Shown: positions 54,172 through 63,033 of the stretch, piece after piece
Numbering within the stretch: the stretch's first letter is position 1
How the letters are laid out: every line of letters starts with the position of its first letter
From: Firmicutes bacterium UBA5010
GTDB taxonomy: Bacteria > Bacillota > Clostridia > Tissierellales > Sedimentibacteraceae
Direction: 5' to 3'
Length of the DNA stretch: 64,000 bases
Assembly (NCBI GenBank): GCA_002396645.1
Contig: DGYI01000044.1
Span: 18,773 to 82,772 of the forward strand
Made by a program: the position numbers and the translations under genes
Notes under the pieces: generated by a model
Told to the model about the DNA's origin: nothing
What the model saw: only the letters and a program-made list of their open reading frames with translations
Databases searched by the model: none

Positions 54172-55311
54172 TTATATCTCTCCTTTAATTTCTTCCAATA
54201 TTTTTAAGGCATTATCGGTCATGCCAAGCTGACCGTAAACCTGTGAAAAGCATATTACGCCTACCTCTACAGTATTGTGAGTCTTAAGGTTTGCCAAATA
54301 CTTTATTTTATCCATGATGCTGTCCATAACCTTGTTTAATAAGCCGGCAGCTCTTAATTTATCCAGCATCTCATCCGTAGTCACGCTGTTTAAAATATGC
54401 TCTGTAATTTCCCTGTCCGCTCCGTAAAGAGCACTGTGTGCGGCAATAATTTCAGCCCTGCAATCTCCGTATTTTGAATGTGTATTAAACAATCCGCCCG
54501 CAAGCTTAACTATTTTCCCTATATGTCCTACCAAAAGTGTGCTCTTAAATCCAAGTTCCTCGGCATATTCCAAAGTATCTCCTATAAAATTACTGCATTT
54601 TACAGCTATATCAGCTATACCTCTAAAATCTTCCTTTAAAAAATCTTCCCCATAGTTTCCGGGAGTTATCAAAAGGCACTTTTTATTTTCATTTAATCTT
54701 ACACTAAGCTCTGCCTTTATAGTATCTACTATTGCGCTGTCACTCATCGGCTCTACTATACCGCTTGTTCCTATTATCGAAATGCCCCCAAGTATTCCGA
54801 GACGTGAGTTGTAGGTGCGTTTTGAAATTTCCTCACCTTGCGGCGCAGATATAATTACGGAAAAACCGCCTTTATAATTATAATCATCCGCTACCGACAT
54901 GAGTTCTTTTGTTATGGTCTGTCTTGGTGTTGAATTTATTGCGGCATTTCCTACAGGCTGATTTAGTCCGGGTTTTGTCACTCTTCCTATGCCCTTTCCT
55001 CCATCAATAATTATTTCGGGTTTATCTAAAAGCGAAACTTTAGCATATACAAGCATACCGTTAGTTACATCAGGATCATCTCCGCTGTCCTTTTTCACTG
55101 CACAGCTTACATAATCCTTTGCTATATCTATGTCTTCGATATCTAAATTTATCTCTATACCTTTTGGCGTTATAAGATATAAAGAATCTACACTCCTTTG
55201 AGTTAAAAGCATAATAGCAGCTGCCTTGGCCGCTGCTGTAGCACAGGAGCCTGTAGTATATCCCATCCTGAGTCTTTTTCCGTCTTTGTTTATATACTCG
55301 TTTATCTTCAT
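54172..55311 (-). CDS. cbiD: Cobalt-precorrin-5B C1-methyltransferase CbiD
   Basis: 379 residues. The signature GYTTGSCATAAAKAA is at about residues 17-31, followed by IDGGKGIGRVTKPGLN, GILGGISIIGTSGIVEPMS and LLVGHIGKIVKLAGG. It methylates C1 after CbiG action. The ATG at 55311 is chosen because it lies two bases past the cbiC stop and precedes the conserved motif by the usual distance. Confidence 0.95.
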   Translation of the reverse strand: MKINEYINKDGKRLRMGYTTGSCATAAAKAAAIMLLTQRSVDSLYLITPKGIEINLDIEDIDIAKDYVSCAVKKDSGDDPDVTNGMLVYAKVSLLDKPEIIIDGGKGIGRVTKPGLNQPVGNAAINSTPRQTITKELMSVADDYNYKGGFSVIISAPQGEEISKRTYNSRLGILGGISIIGTSGIVEPMSDSAIVDTIKAELSVRLNENKKCLLITPGNYGEDFLKEDFRGIADIAVKCSNFIGDTLEYAEELGFKSTLLVGHIGKIVKLAGGLFNTHSKYGDCRAEIIAAHSALYGADREITEHILNSVTTDEMLDKLRAAGLLNKVMDSIMDKIKYLANLKTHNTVEVGVICFSQVYGQLGMTDNALKILEEIKGEI

Positions 55312-55312
55312 A

Positions 55313-55933
55313 TTATCTTTTAATCTGATAAAGCATTGCGTTGCATATTGCCGCAGCGACATTGCTTCCGCCTTTTCGTCCTGCTGCCACTATAAAGTCT
55401 GTCTGTGATGACATTATAAGCTCCTTTGATTCAACTACATTAACAAATCCAACGGGTACGCCAATGATTAACACCGGATTTATTTTTCCTTCATCTATCA
55501 GTTCTTTCAGTCTTATAAGTGCTGTAGGTGCATTGCCTATAGCAAAAATACAAGGTTTTTCAAGTCTTGCTGCCTTTTCCATAGATACAACGGCTCTTGT
55601 TACGCCTCTTTTACTCGCCTCCTCAGCTACATCTTCATCGCTCATAAAGCAATGAACTTCTCCTCCGAGCTGCGACAGTATCGTCTTGTTTATACCCGAT
55701 TTAGCCATTTGTGTATCTGTTACGATATCACAGCCGTTTTTTAAAGCGTCTATAGCTTTTGAAACTGCATTGTCGGAAAATTTCAAATTATTTACATAAT
55801 CAAAATCTGCACTGGTGTGTATAACTCTCTTTATAACGAGTTCATTTTCTTTCGGAAGAACTATATCACCAAGTTCCTCACTTATAATTTCAAAGCTTCT
55901 TTTTTCTATATCCATAGGTTTTATATCTATCAT
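55313..55933 (-). CDS. cbiC: Cobalt-precorrin-8 methylmutase CbiC
   Basis: Moves the methyl group from C11 to C12 to give cobyrinate. 206 residues. Marks: RVIHTSADFDY near the start, EVHCFMSDEDVAEEA with the catalytic His, RAVVSMEKAA and IFAIGNAPTAL, and a C-terminal GRKGGSNVAAAICNAMLY. Four-base overlap with cbiA. Confidence 0.95.
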   Translation of the reverse strand: MIDIKPMDIEKRSFEIISEELGDIVLPKENELVIKRVIHTSADFDYVNNLKFSDNAVSKAIDALKNGCDIVTDTQMAKSGINKTILSQLGGEVHCFMSDEDVAEEASKRGVTRAVVSMEKAARLEKPCIFAIGNAPTALIRLKELIDEGKINPVLIIGVPVGFVNVVESKELIMSSQTDFIVAAGRKGGSNVAAAICNAMLYQIKR

Positions 55934-57321
55934 TTCTCGCTTTGTATCCTCCTTTGTACAACTGTCTTTTTATTTTCTTCACATTTTTTATAAAAATTTT
56001 CTGCAAATTCAAGATTTGAATAAAAATGCAGATGCGGATATCCTGCGTATAAATTATCTGTCGCTATAACGCAATCCCACGATTTTCCGTTTCCTTTAAC
56101 AGCAGTATATGAGCTTCCGCAGTGTGTCGAGTCATAGTAGTGAAATTCATGCGCTTTTATGCTTTCACCCTTTTTACACAGCATATTGTCTTCATTAGCT
56201 ATCAGGCTTATATAACCGAATCTTGAGAGCTTTTTTGTATTTATCGCTTCGCCTTGTAAAAATCCAAGCATTTTACTGCCTTCAATAGCATTTGACAAAT
56301 ACATAAATCCTCCGCATTCTGATATGCAAGGGGTTTTGTTTTCAAGCGCAGTTCTTATGGAATCCAGCATACTATGATTAGATGAAAGTTCTTTGAGATA
56401 AAGCTCAGGATATCCTCCTCCTATGTACAAGCCGTCAATATCACCGGGAAGTTCTTTATCATTTACAGGGCTGAAATAAACAAGTTCTGCTCCCATTTCC
56501 TCCAAAAGCTCTATATTATCTCTGTAATAAAAGCAAAATGCTCTATCATAAGCAACAGCAATTTTTATTTTATTGTCATGAAGCTTGATTTCCGGTCTTT
56601 TAAAATTAATAGCTGCTGCATTGTTTGCAATTTTAATTATTTTATCTATATCTACAGTTTCTTCGGCTATATCAGCCAAATCATTGAGTTTTTTTCTTAT
56701 ATCCTTTATTTCATCCGAGGTCACAAGACCAAGGTGTCTGCTGCCAAATATCAAGTCATCAGGTAATTTAGGCAGATATCCGAGCACCTTAATATTGCCG
56801 TTAAATTCATTTTCTATTGATGTCTTAACAGCCTCGTATGTAGTCTTGCTGATATTGTTCAGTATTACTCCGACTATATTTGAATCGCTTCTATACTCAA
56901 CAAAGCCTTTAATCAAGGCTATTGCAGAGTTAGCCATTCCTTTGCAGTTTACGGTCAAAACAACTGATGTATCGGTTATTTTAGCTAAATCATAGCTGGA
57001 AGCCTTAGTCGTATTAAGGTTTTGTCCGTCGTAAAATCCCATTACCCCTTCAATAATAGAAATTTCACAATTAGAGCTGTTTTTATCTAATAAATACTTG
57101 ATTAAATTATCGTCACAAAAGAAAGCGTCCAGATTTGAGCTTTTGACTCCTATGATTTCTCCGTGAAACATGGGGTCTATATAGTCAGGTCCGCACTTAA
57201 AGGAAGCTGTTTTTATACCTCTGTTTACCAATGCCTGCAATAAGGCACAGGTAATTGTTGTTTTCCCGCAGCCGCTTGAAGTTCCTGCTATGAGTATTCT
57301 GGGTGTATTTTTATTTTCCAT
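55930..57321 (-). CDS. cbiA: Cobyrinate a,c-diamide synthase CbiA
   Basis: ATP- and glutamine-dependent amidation of cobyrinate. 463 residues. The N-terminal dethiobiotin-synthetase-like domain has the P-loop GTSSGCGKTT and FKCGPDYIDPMFH. The C-terminal class-I glutaminase-like domain has the nucleophile in CISECGGFMYLSNAI and the His in AHEFHYYDS. It overlaps the btuD stop. Confidence 0.95.
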   Translation of the reverse strand: MENKNTPRILIAGTSSGCGKTTITCALLQALVNRGIKTASFKCGPDYIDPMFHGEIIGVKSSNLDAFFCDDNLIKYLLDKNSSNCEISIIEGVMGFYDGQNLNTTKASSYDLAKITDTSVVLTVNCKGMANSAIALIKGFVEYRSDSNIVGVILNNISKTTYEAVKTSIENEFNGNIKVLGYLPKLPDDLIFGSRHLGLVTSDEIKDIRKKLNDLADIAEETVDIDKIIKIANNAAAINFKRPEIKLHDNKIKIAVAYDRAFCFYYRDNIELLEEMGAELVYFSPVNDKELPGDIDGLYIGGGYPELYLKELSSNHSMLDSIRTALENKTPCISECGGFMYLSNAIEGSKMLGFLQGEAINTKKLSRFGYISLIANEDNMLCKKGESIKAHEFHYYDSTHCGSSYTAVKGNGKSWDCVIATDNLYAGYPHLHFYSNLEFAENFYKKCEENKKTVVQRRIQSEK

Positions 57322-58450
57322 TTAATAAACTCACCGCCTTTTGGAGATTTTTATATACCGGAATTTGGTTTTCTTCTGCAGTTTTAATAATTTGCTCATT
57401 ATATTCGTTAAATTTACCTATGCAGACACCTGAATCAATAACAGCCTTATATCCGCATATTTGTCTTTTTACTTCTTCTATTAATTCATCTGATACAGGG
57501 TTAAAGGCAGAACTTGAATATACCTTTCCGGAAAGTGCCTTTGCAACTTGATAGTCAACGTCATTTTCATATAAAATACCTGTATCAAAGGCTATTCCTA
57601 GCTTTTGAAGCTCACGGTAGATTGGTGTTCCGCATCCTGCTCCCGCTATTACAAAAGCTTCTGATTCCCCTAAAGTTTTTTTAAGCTCAACGCTGCCGAA
57701 TATCATATTGTATGAGCCTTCGCTTATGCTGTAAAGCTCATTTATAATCTCTTCTTTGAAAATCTCACCCGGAGTTCCGAATCTTGATATTGTATCTCCC
57801 TTTACACACATAACCTTATCGGATATTTTAGGTGCCAAATCAATTTCATGCAAAGACATAACTACTGTTATATTCTTTTCTCTGGACATTTTACGCAGAA
57901 TTTCAAGAAGTTCAATCTTATGTCTTATATCAAGAAATGAGGTCGGCTCATCCAGGATGATAATTTCAGGCTCCTGACATATAGCTCTGGCAAGCATGAT
58001 TCTCTGACGCTGGCCGTCACTGATAGCCGAAAATTCACGTTCTGCCAGATCAACAGCGTGTACCTTTTCAAGAGAATCATAAATTACCTCATGGTCGTGC
58101 TTTGTCAGCTTACCAAAATAATTGGTATAAGGATATCTCCCGGAAGCAACCACATCATAGCAATTCATCATTTCAGGCTTGATTTTTTCGGTAAGAACAA
58201 CTGATATTTTAGTTGCTGTCTCTTTGTTTGACATCTCGTTTAAATTTTTCTTATCTATATACACCACTCCCGAAATCATGGAAAGATGCTTGGTAATGCT
58301 CTTTAGAATTGTTGATTTTCCTGAGCCGTTAGGACCTATTAAAGTTAAAATTTCGCCTTTTTCTATACCTATATTTATATCTGATATGAGCGGCTTATTG
58401 TCATAGCCGACACAAAGGTCTTCGGTTTTTAAAAAATATTTATCTGTCAA
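57311..58450 (-). CDS. Cobalamin/iron-type ABC ATPase with extra C-terminal domain (BtuD/FecE type)
   Basis: 379 residues. Residues 1-250 are a BtuD/FecE-type ATPase: Walker A GPNGSGKST, signature ISDGQRQRIMLARA, Walker B IIILDEPTSFLD, switch VMSLHEIDL. Residues about 255-379 form an additional Rossmann-like domain (AFVIAGAGCGTPIYRELQKLG, YENDVDYQVAKALSG, AVIDSGVCIGKFNEYN) not found in BtuD itself. The TTG at 58450, 10 bases after AAGGAGG and two codons past the btuC stop, is preferred to a long N-terminal extension that would overlap btuC. Likely takes up cobalamin, corrinoid precursors or a cobalt chelate. Confidence 0.85.
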   Translation of the reverse strand: MTDKYFLKTEDLCVGYDNKPLISDINIGIEKGEILTLIGPNGSGKSTILKSITKHLSMISGVVYIDKKNLNEMSNKETATKISVVLTEKIKPEMMNCYDVVASGRYPYTNYFGKLTKHDHEVIYDSLEKVHAVDLAEREFSAISDGQRQRIMLARAICQEPEIIILDEPTSFLDIRHKIELLEILRKMSREKNITVVMSLHEIDLAPKISDKVMCVKGDTISRFGTPGEIFKEEIINELYSISEGSYNMIFGSVELKKTLGESEAFVIAGAGCGTPIYRELQKLGIAFDTGILYENDVDYQVAKALSGKVYSSSAFNPVSDELIEEVKRQICGYKAVIDSGVCIGKFNEYNEQIIKTAEENQIPVYKNLQKAVSLLNGK

Positions 58451-58455
58451 ATTGA

Positions 58456-59484
58456 TTACACCCTCCTTTGCTTGCTCACCATTAGCCAAATAACAATAGG
58501 AGCTCCGAAAATAGCCGTAACTGTACCGATTGCCATTTCGGTAGGTGAAAACGCCGTTCTTGCTATCAAGTCGCAGAACATGCAAAATACCGCTCCGCAT
58601 AAAAATGATGCGGGGATAATAACTATTGGCTTTGCGGTTTTTAAAAGCAGTTTTGTAATATGAGGAACAGCTATTCCCACAAATGAGATAGGCCCCGCAA
58701 ATGCAGTAACGCTGGCTGAAAGTAAGCTGGATAGAGTTATCAGCGCCATTCTTAAAAATTTAATATTTATTCCCATGCTCTTGGCATAACCTTCCCCAAG
58801 TTGGTATGCGCCGATTGGCTTCGATATTAAAAATGTAGCGGTAAGTGAGGCAAATACTACTATAGAGGCTACCTTGAGACTTTCCCAATTCATTCCCGAA
58901 AAACTTCCCATAGACCAATAGGTTAGATTTGCAACATCTGTTTCCTTTGCAAAGGTTATAAAAAAATCAGTAATGGCAGAGCAAATATTTCCTATCATAA
59001 TTCCGACTACTAAAAGCATTGCCATATTGCCGACCTTTTTTGCGAAAAGAAGAACAAAGCCCATGGATAAGAGCGAGCCGAGAAACGATGCAGCAACAAT
59101 TGTGGTTAAAGACACGGTATTTACATACTTAAGCATAACAATCATGACAAATCCTACAAACATTTTAGCACCGGAAGATATGCCCAGAACAAAGGGCCCG
59201 GCTATAGGATTTCTGAAAAAGGTTTGAAGCATAAAGCCTGAAACGGATAAGGCCCCGCCTAAAACTGCTGCTCCTAAAAGTCTCGGGAGTCTTATTTTCC
59301 ATATTATATTGCTTGCGGTAGAGCCCGGCTCTGCCTTTAAGAATATTATCCTTGCAATTTCAATCGGACTTATATTTACACTTCCTGTATTTACATTCAT
59401 TACTACTGCTGCGCAAAATAAAATTAACAGTAAAATAAAAACCATCTGATAGCGTATTATTGATTTATTCACTAAGGTTCTCAT
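58456..59484 (-). CDS. Cobalamin/iron-type ABC permease (BtuC/FecCD family)
   Basis: Permease of 342 residues with about ten hydrophobic segments. Marks: IIWKIRLPRLLGAAVLGGALSVSG, the ATPase-facing GPISFVGIAVPHITKLLL, and the C-terminal FSPTEMAIGTVTAIFGAPIVIWLM. The cobalamin riboswitch and the cbi genes make a corrinoid ligand likely. Confidence 0.92.
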   Translation of the reverse strand: MRTLVNKSIIRYQMVFILLLILFCAAVVMNVNTGSVNISPIEIARIIFLKAEPGSTASNIIWKIRLPRLLGAAVLGGALSVSGFMLQTFFRNPIAGPFVLGISSGAKMFVGFVMIVMLKYVNTVSLTTIVAASFLGSLLSMGFVLLFAKKVGNMAMLLVVGIMIGNICSAITDFFITFAKETDVANLTYWSMGSFSGMNWESLKVASIVVFASLTATFLISKPIGAYQLGEGYAKSMGINIKFLRMALITLSSLLSASVTAFAGPISFVGIAVPHITKLLLKTAKPIVIIPASFLCGAVFCMFCDLIARTAFSPTEMAIGTVTAIFGAPIVIWLMVSKQRRV

Positions 59485-59497
59485 TTTCTCCTCCTTT

Positions 59498-59553
59498 CAT
59501 GCCACGTAGTGGCATCATAAAATAGAATAGTGTGAAGTGTTTTTTTCACACTG
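59498..59553. repeat. Two-hairpin intercistronic repeat (family A, copy 3)
   Basis: ATGCCAC-GTA-GTGGCAT (59499-59515), linker ATAAAATAGAAT, then AGTGTGAAGTG-TTTTTTT-CACACT (59529-59552). It sits in the gap between the binding-protein and permease genes, directly before the permease ribosome site. Confidence 0.65.
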
Positions 59554-59634
59554 CCTTCATACTATTTATTTGCACAAATGCTAACAGATATATTTACATA
59601 TCTGTTAGCATCTGCACATGGAGTTGATATATAA

Positions 59635-60849
59635 TTATTTTAATCTTACTAAGTGTTGGAATGCATCTACAGTTGGGTCTTCCAGCGTAAGCATGTCATT
59701 CATATCTTTTATCATATTTCCCAGCGTATCCGAAATTTGGAAGTAATCCGGAGTTGTACACCATACGTTTCCATCTTTTACAGCTTTAAAGTCTGTAAAC
59801 AATTCATTTTTAGAAAGGAAGTCATTCAAATTATCAGGTTTTCCGCCCAATGACCATATGTAAATTATATAGTCTGCATCCTTGGCTTTGCTGTAGAATT
59901 CTTCAAATTCCATTTTTTCTGTACCTGATTTATCAGGGTTCATATCTGCAAAAATATATTTTCCGCCTGCAAGTTCAAGCATTTTAGCCATATAGTCTCC
60001 GCCCTGACGAACATGTAAAGATCCTTTTGATGTTATGTAGAACATTACAACGCTTTTATCCGCCACTTTGGCAGTATCAAGGTTAGTCACATAAGCAAGC
60101 TGTTTTTCAAATACTTCATCTGCTTTATCCTCACAGTCAAACAGTGCTCCGTAAAGTTTAACCCATTCAACTCTCGCTAAAGGATGCATTTCATCAGAAG
60201 CCTTGTCTAATATATAAGGAATTTTAAGCTCTTTTAGTTTTTCCGCAACTTCAGGGGTACTGTTCAGCATACCTGTAAATATAGCAAACGGAGGATTATA
60301 AGTAGTTATTATTTCATAATCAGGAGCCTTATATGAACCTACATAAGCTATCTCTGATTTGTCCATTTTCTCAACAATTTCATCTATATACCACTCATCA
60401 CGGTCGTTTGTTGTAGTGGTAACTCTGTCCAGCATACCGATTGATGTTATAAGTGACATTGTAGGTGTGGATGATACCAGCATGTTTTGTACAGGCATCT
60501 TTAAAACTATAACATTATTGCCGATATCAGCAGGAACGCTCATGCCTTCGGGAACAGTCAAAACTTCGCTTCCGTCGTTTGTCTTTATTATCTTGTATCC
60601 GCCTTTATAATAATCAACAGAAAATGCCTGAGCATATTTCAATTCTAAAGAATGGTCAAATACAAGCTTTCCGTCATAATTTTCCTCATCATCTTTATTT
60701 TCGTTATTATTATTTGATACTTCTTTTTGAGAATCATCATTTACCTTATTATCCGCATCTGAGCCAGGCTTGGAACAAGCTGTTATCATGGCAACAGACA
60801 TTATAATAATTAATAAGAGTGAAGCCAGTTTTAAATAATTTCTTTTCAT
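59635..60849 (-). CDS. Cobalamin/iron-type ABC binding lipoprotein (BtuF type)
   Basis: 404 residues, lipobox VAMITAC (Cys about 26), followed by an Asn/Asp/Lys-rich linker. The two-lobed TroA-like fold is suggested by VPVQNMLVSSTPTMSLITSIG-like first-lobe strands and the inter-lobe helix around YGALFDCEDKADEVFEKQLAYV. It is the first gene under the second cobalamin riboswitch. Fe-siderophore binding cannot be excluded from the protein alone, but the regulation and the cbi neighbours favour a corrinoid or cobalt ligand. Confidence 0.87.
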   Translation of the reverse strand: MKRNYLKLASLLLIIIMSVAMITACSKPGSDADNKVNDDSQKEVSNNNNENKDDEENYDGKLVFDHSLELKYAQAFSVDYYKGGYKIIKTNDGSEVLTVPEGMSVPADIGNNVIVLKMPVQNMLVSSTPTMSLITSIGMLDRVTTTTNDRDEWYIDEIVEKMDKSEIAYVGSYKAPDYEIITTYNPPFAIFTGMLNSTPEVAEKLKELKIPYILDKASDEMHPLARVEWVKLYGALFDCEDKADEVFEKQLAYVTNLDTAKVADKSVVMFYITSKGSLHVRQGGDYMAKMLELAGGKYIFADMNPDKSGTEKMEFEEFYSKAKDADYIIYIWSLGGKPDNLNDFLSKNELFTDFKAVKDGNVWCTTPDYFQISDTLGNMIKDMNDMLTLEDPTVDAFQHLVRLK

Positions 60850-60945
60850 TTTATTTTTCTCCTTTTAGTATGTCGCAGTTACAATTGTGAGTTTTCTGTT
60901 TGCTTTGTAGATGGGTCAAGTATATGATAGCTTCGGAAGAATAAA

Positions 60946-60994
60946 AGCGAAGCAAGTTTCGCTATATATAATAGTAAAGTTCTCTGCTATTATA
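60946..60994. repeat. Two-hairpin palindromic repeat (family B, copy 4)
   Basis: AGCGAA-GCAAGT-TTCGCT, nearly identical to the first hairpin of copy 1, then ATATAATAG...CTATTATAT. The loop, read on the minus strand, contains AGAACTTT as in copies 2 and 3. It lies in the leader between the riboswitch terminator and btuF. Confidence 0.5.
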
Positions 60995-61030
60995 TAAAAA
61001 AAAGCTCTCATTTCAAGGAAATAAGAGCTT
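60995..61030 (-). terminator. Riboswitch-linked terminator before btuF
   Basis: AAGCTCTTATTTC-CTT-GAAATGAGAGCTT followed on the minus strand by eight T. It lies about 90 bases after the aptamer. Confidence 0.88.
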
Positions 61031-61117
61031 GTCAATCACTATCTGTTCAGCTTACTGTCATATAAGCCAAATAAACGGACCTTTCTTCCCTCTTCCCGGA
61101 ATACTTAAAACCGATAA

Positions 61118-61350
61118 AACATGGTAGGTCTCCTGACTTATGATATAGACAGTTAATGCCGTCAAACAACTAAAAGTTGTTAAACAGCTAAATCTGTCGT
61201 TGAAAAGACGCCTTCTCAGATATGTATAACCCAATGGCATAGTGTCTTTTCATTCATCAAATACAGTAGTGGGAGCTGCTTCGGAATCTCACCGAATTCC
61301 CTGTTAATTTTCAAAGCTGATTAACTTTGAAAAACCACATTCCTGCGTTA
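61118..61350 (-). promoter_or_regulatory. Cobalamin riboswitch (btuFCD-cbi operon)
   Basis: Minus strand blocks in order: AACAGGGAATTCGGTGAG, GCAGCTCCCACTACTG, TATGCCATTGGG, GAGAAGGCG and CATAAGTCAGGAGACCTACC. These are the conserved elements of the cobalamin aptamer. A terminator follows, so cobalamin is expected to switch off the transport and synthesis genes. Confidence 0.95.
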
Positions 61351-61416
61351 TTTAGTTTTTGCAATAATAGTCTCGTAGACTATTAAAATATCCTTCGGAC
61401 ATTTTAGTACGAATAT

Positions 61417-61445
61417 AATATATCATACTGATTTTTATATGTCAA
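61417..61445 (-). promoter_or_regulatory. Sigma-A promoter of the btuFCD-cbi riboswitch transcript
   Basis: Minus strand TTGACA, 17-base spacer, TATATT. It starts 16 bases past the end of the upstream CorC-type gene. Confidence 0.8.
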
Positions 61446-61460
61446 TAATCTATACTCCTT

Positions 61461-62801
61461 TTACTCATTAGTATTATCGGGAAGTTCGGTGTCTGATGTG
61501 TATACTACCGCACTTTCCAGTCTGCGTTCTTTAATCTTTGTAACCTTAATTGTCAACCCGTATTCTTCAAGCTCAGGTGTGCTGCCCTCGCTCGGAATAC
61601 TTCCTAACAGACCGAAAACCATTCCGCCGAAGGTATCATATTCCTCATCGGGAAGCAATACACCAAGCTGCTTTGACACCTCATATAAGGGTGCGGTACC
61701 TTGAATACGCCAAGTTTGCGAATCTATGCGCTCAATCAGCGGTGTTTCCGGAGGCATGGATATATCATCTTCAAGGTCGCCTACCAATTCTTCCAGCAAA
61801 TCATTCATGGTAATGATGCCGCTCATTCCGCCGTATTCATCTACAACAACGGCAAAATGATTTCTGGATTTTTTCATATTGCGGAAAAGCACATCTGCTC
61901 TTACTGTTTCAGTAATAAAGTGGGCAGGCTGCACTGCATTTTTCATTACCTTATCTCTGGACTTATTTTTAAGTCTGAAATAATCTTTTGCATATAAAAC
62001 CCCGATAATATTATCCGGGCTGTCCGAACAGACAGGATAAATTGAATGTCTGCTTTCATTGATTGTTTGCTCCCATTGTTCATCGCTTTCATCCAGCCAT
62101 AAGAGAGAAACCTCAGTACGATGAGTCATGATTTCATCGGCATAGGTATCATCAAATTCAAATATGTTCTGAATCATATCCTGTTCGTCAGCTTGTATGG
62201 TACCCTGCTGTTTACCGGCATCCAAAATCATACGAATTTCCTCTTCTGCATTTCCTTCATCCTCACTATTGGGATCGACTCCTAACAGTCGCAGTAAGCC
62301 ATTGGTTGATACAGTGAAAAGCCAAACAGCCGGTGTAAATATTCTTGAAACAGTATATATAAGTCCGGACATCCCAAGCGCAATCTGCTCAGCCTTTTTC
62401 ATAGCAAGACGTTTTGGAATCAGTTCACCAAGAAGTACTGTAAAATATGTTAACAATATCGTAATAATCGCAACAGATAAGATGCTGATTATGGATGCAG
62501 GGATATTAATATTAAAGCCGGCAAACCACGCTACCAATCGGTATGAGAAGTTTTCTGTAGCGACAGCACTGCTCAAAAGGTTTACCAGAGTAATTCCAAC
62601 CTGAATTGTCGCAAGAAATCCGGCGGGTTGTTCGGTTAGTTTCGTAAGTCGTAATGCACGCTTGTCGCCGGCAGCAGATAATTTTGCCAGCTTGTTATCA
62701 TTCATAGTAATAACAGCAATCTCGGCGCAAGCAAAAATCGCATTAAAAAATATAAAAATAAGTTGGAGAAGAAATAACCATAACAAAGAACTATCGTTCA
62801 A
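61461..62801 (-). CDS. HlyC/CorC (CNNM-type) membrane protein, second copy
   Basis: 446 residues with the same layout as the protein at 85: DUF21 membrane part (about 8-190, GFLATIQVGITLVNLLSSAVA), CBS pair (about 210-340, with YPVCSDSPDNIIGVLYAKDY and AVVVDEYGGMSGIITMNDLL) and the CorC_HlyC domain (about 355-440). Base composition is a little more G+C-rich than the neighbours, and the two copies are only moderately alike, so they are not a recent duplication. It is preceded by a structured leader with its own promoter and terminator, suggesting ion- or ligand-controlled expression. Confidence 0.9.
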   Translation of the reverse strand: MNDSSLLWLFLLQLIFIFFNAIFACAEIAVITMNDNKLAKLSAAGDKRALRLTKLTEQPAGFLATIQVGITLVNLLSSAVATENFSYRLVAWFAGFNINIPASIISILSVAIITILLTYFTVLLGELIPKRLAMKKAEQIALGMSGLIYTVSRIFTPAVWLFTVSTNGLLRLLGVDPNSEDEGNAEEEIRMILDAGKQQGTIQADEQDMIQNIFEFDDTYADEIMTHRTEVSLLWLDESDEQWEQTINESRHSIYPVCSDSPDNIIGVLYAKDYFRLKNKSRDKVMKNAVQPAHFITETVRADVLFRNMKKSRNHFAVVVDEYGGMSGIITMNDLLEELVGDLEDDISMPPETPLIERIDSQTWRIQGTAPLYEVSKQLGVLLPDEEYDTFGGMVFGLLGSIPSEGSTPELEEYGLTIKVTKIKERRLESAVVYTSDTELPDNTNE

Positions 62802-62906
62802 AATAATAACCTCCTAGAATATTTAAGTTTATTATGCCTATATCAATGAAAATATATCGCATTATTAATAGAAATACTTAATTAAACTTTAAAAATTTAA
62901 AGTAAT

Positions 62907-63026
62907 AAAAAAACACATAACAAACGAGACAATATACCATTGTCCTTCGCTATGTGTAAGAGAAACATATCAGACGGCTCCGGTTCGGCGCCACTAGAGT
63001 CTTCCACTGTAACTTCACTCCCTTTA
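62907..63026 (-). promoter_or_regulatory. Unidentified structured leader with terminator (candidate riboswitch)
   Basis: On the minus strand AAGGGAG (63018-63024) can pair with TTCTCTT (62958-62964), enclosing a hairpin with AGAC/GTCT and GGC/GCC stems around CCG-AAC-CGG (62972-63002). Immediately after it comes an intrinsic terminator (ACACATA.../...TATGTGT enclosing GACAAT/ATTGTC, then seven T; 62907-62957). I could not match it to the M-box, Mn, Ni/Co or fluoride aptamers from memory. Confidence 0.6.
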
Positions 63027-63033
63027 AGAAAAT

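Noticed and set aside
58451..58600. 50-residue N-terminal extension of the cobalamin-type ATPase overlapping the permease gene.
   Set aside because: It lacks ABC-domain similarity; a TTG start with a well-spaced AAGGAGG lies just after the permease stop.
59635..60849. Ferric-siderophore binding protein rather than a corrinoid binder.
   Set aside because: The protein alone does not decide, but a cobalamin riboswitch and eight cbi activities in the same operon make iron unlikely.
62907..63026. M-box, yybP-ykoY (Mn), Ni/Co or fluoride riboswitch.
   Set aside because: The conserved blocks I remember for those classes are not present in order; left as an unassigned leader pending a covariance-model search.
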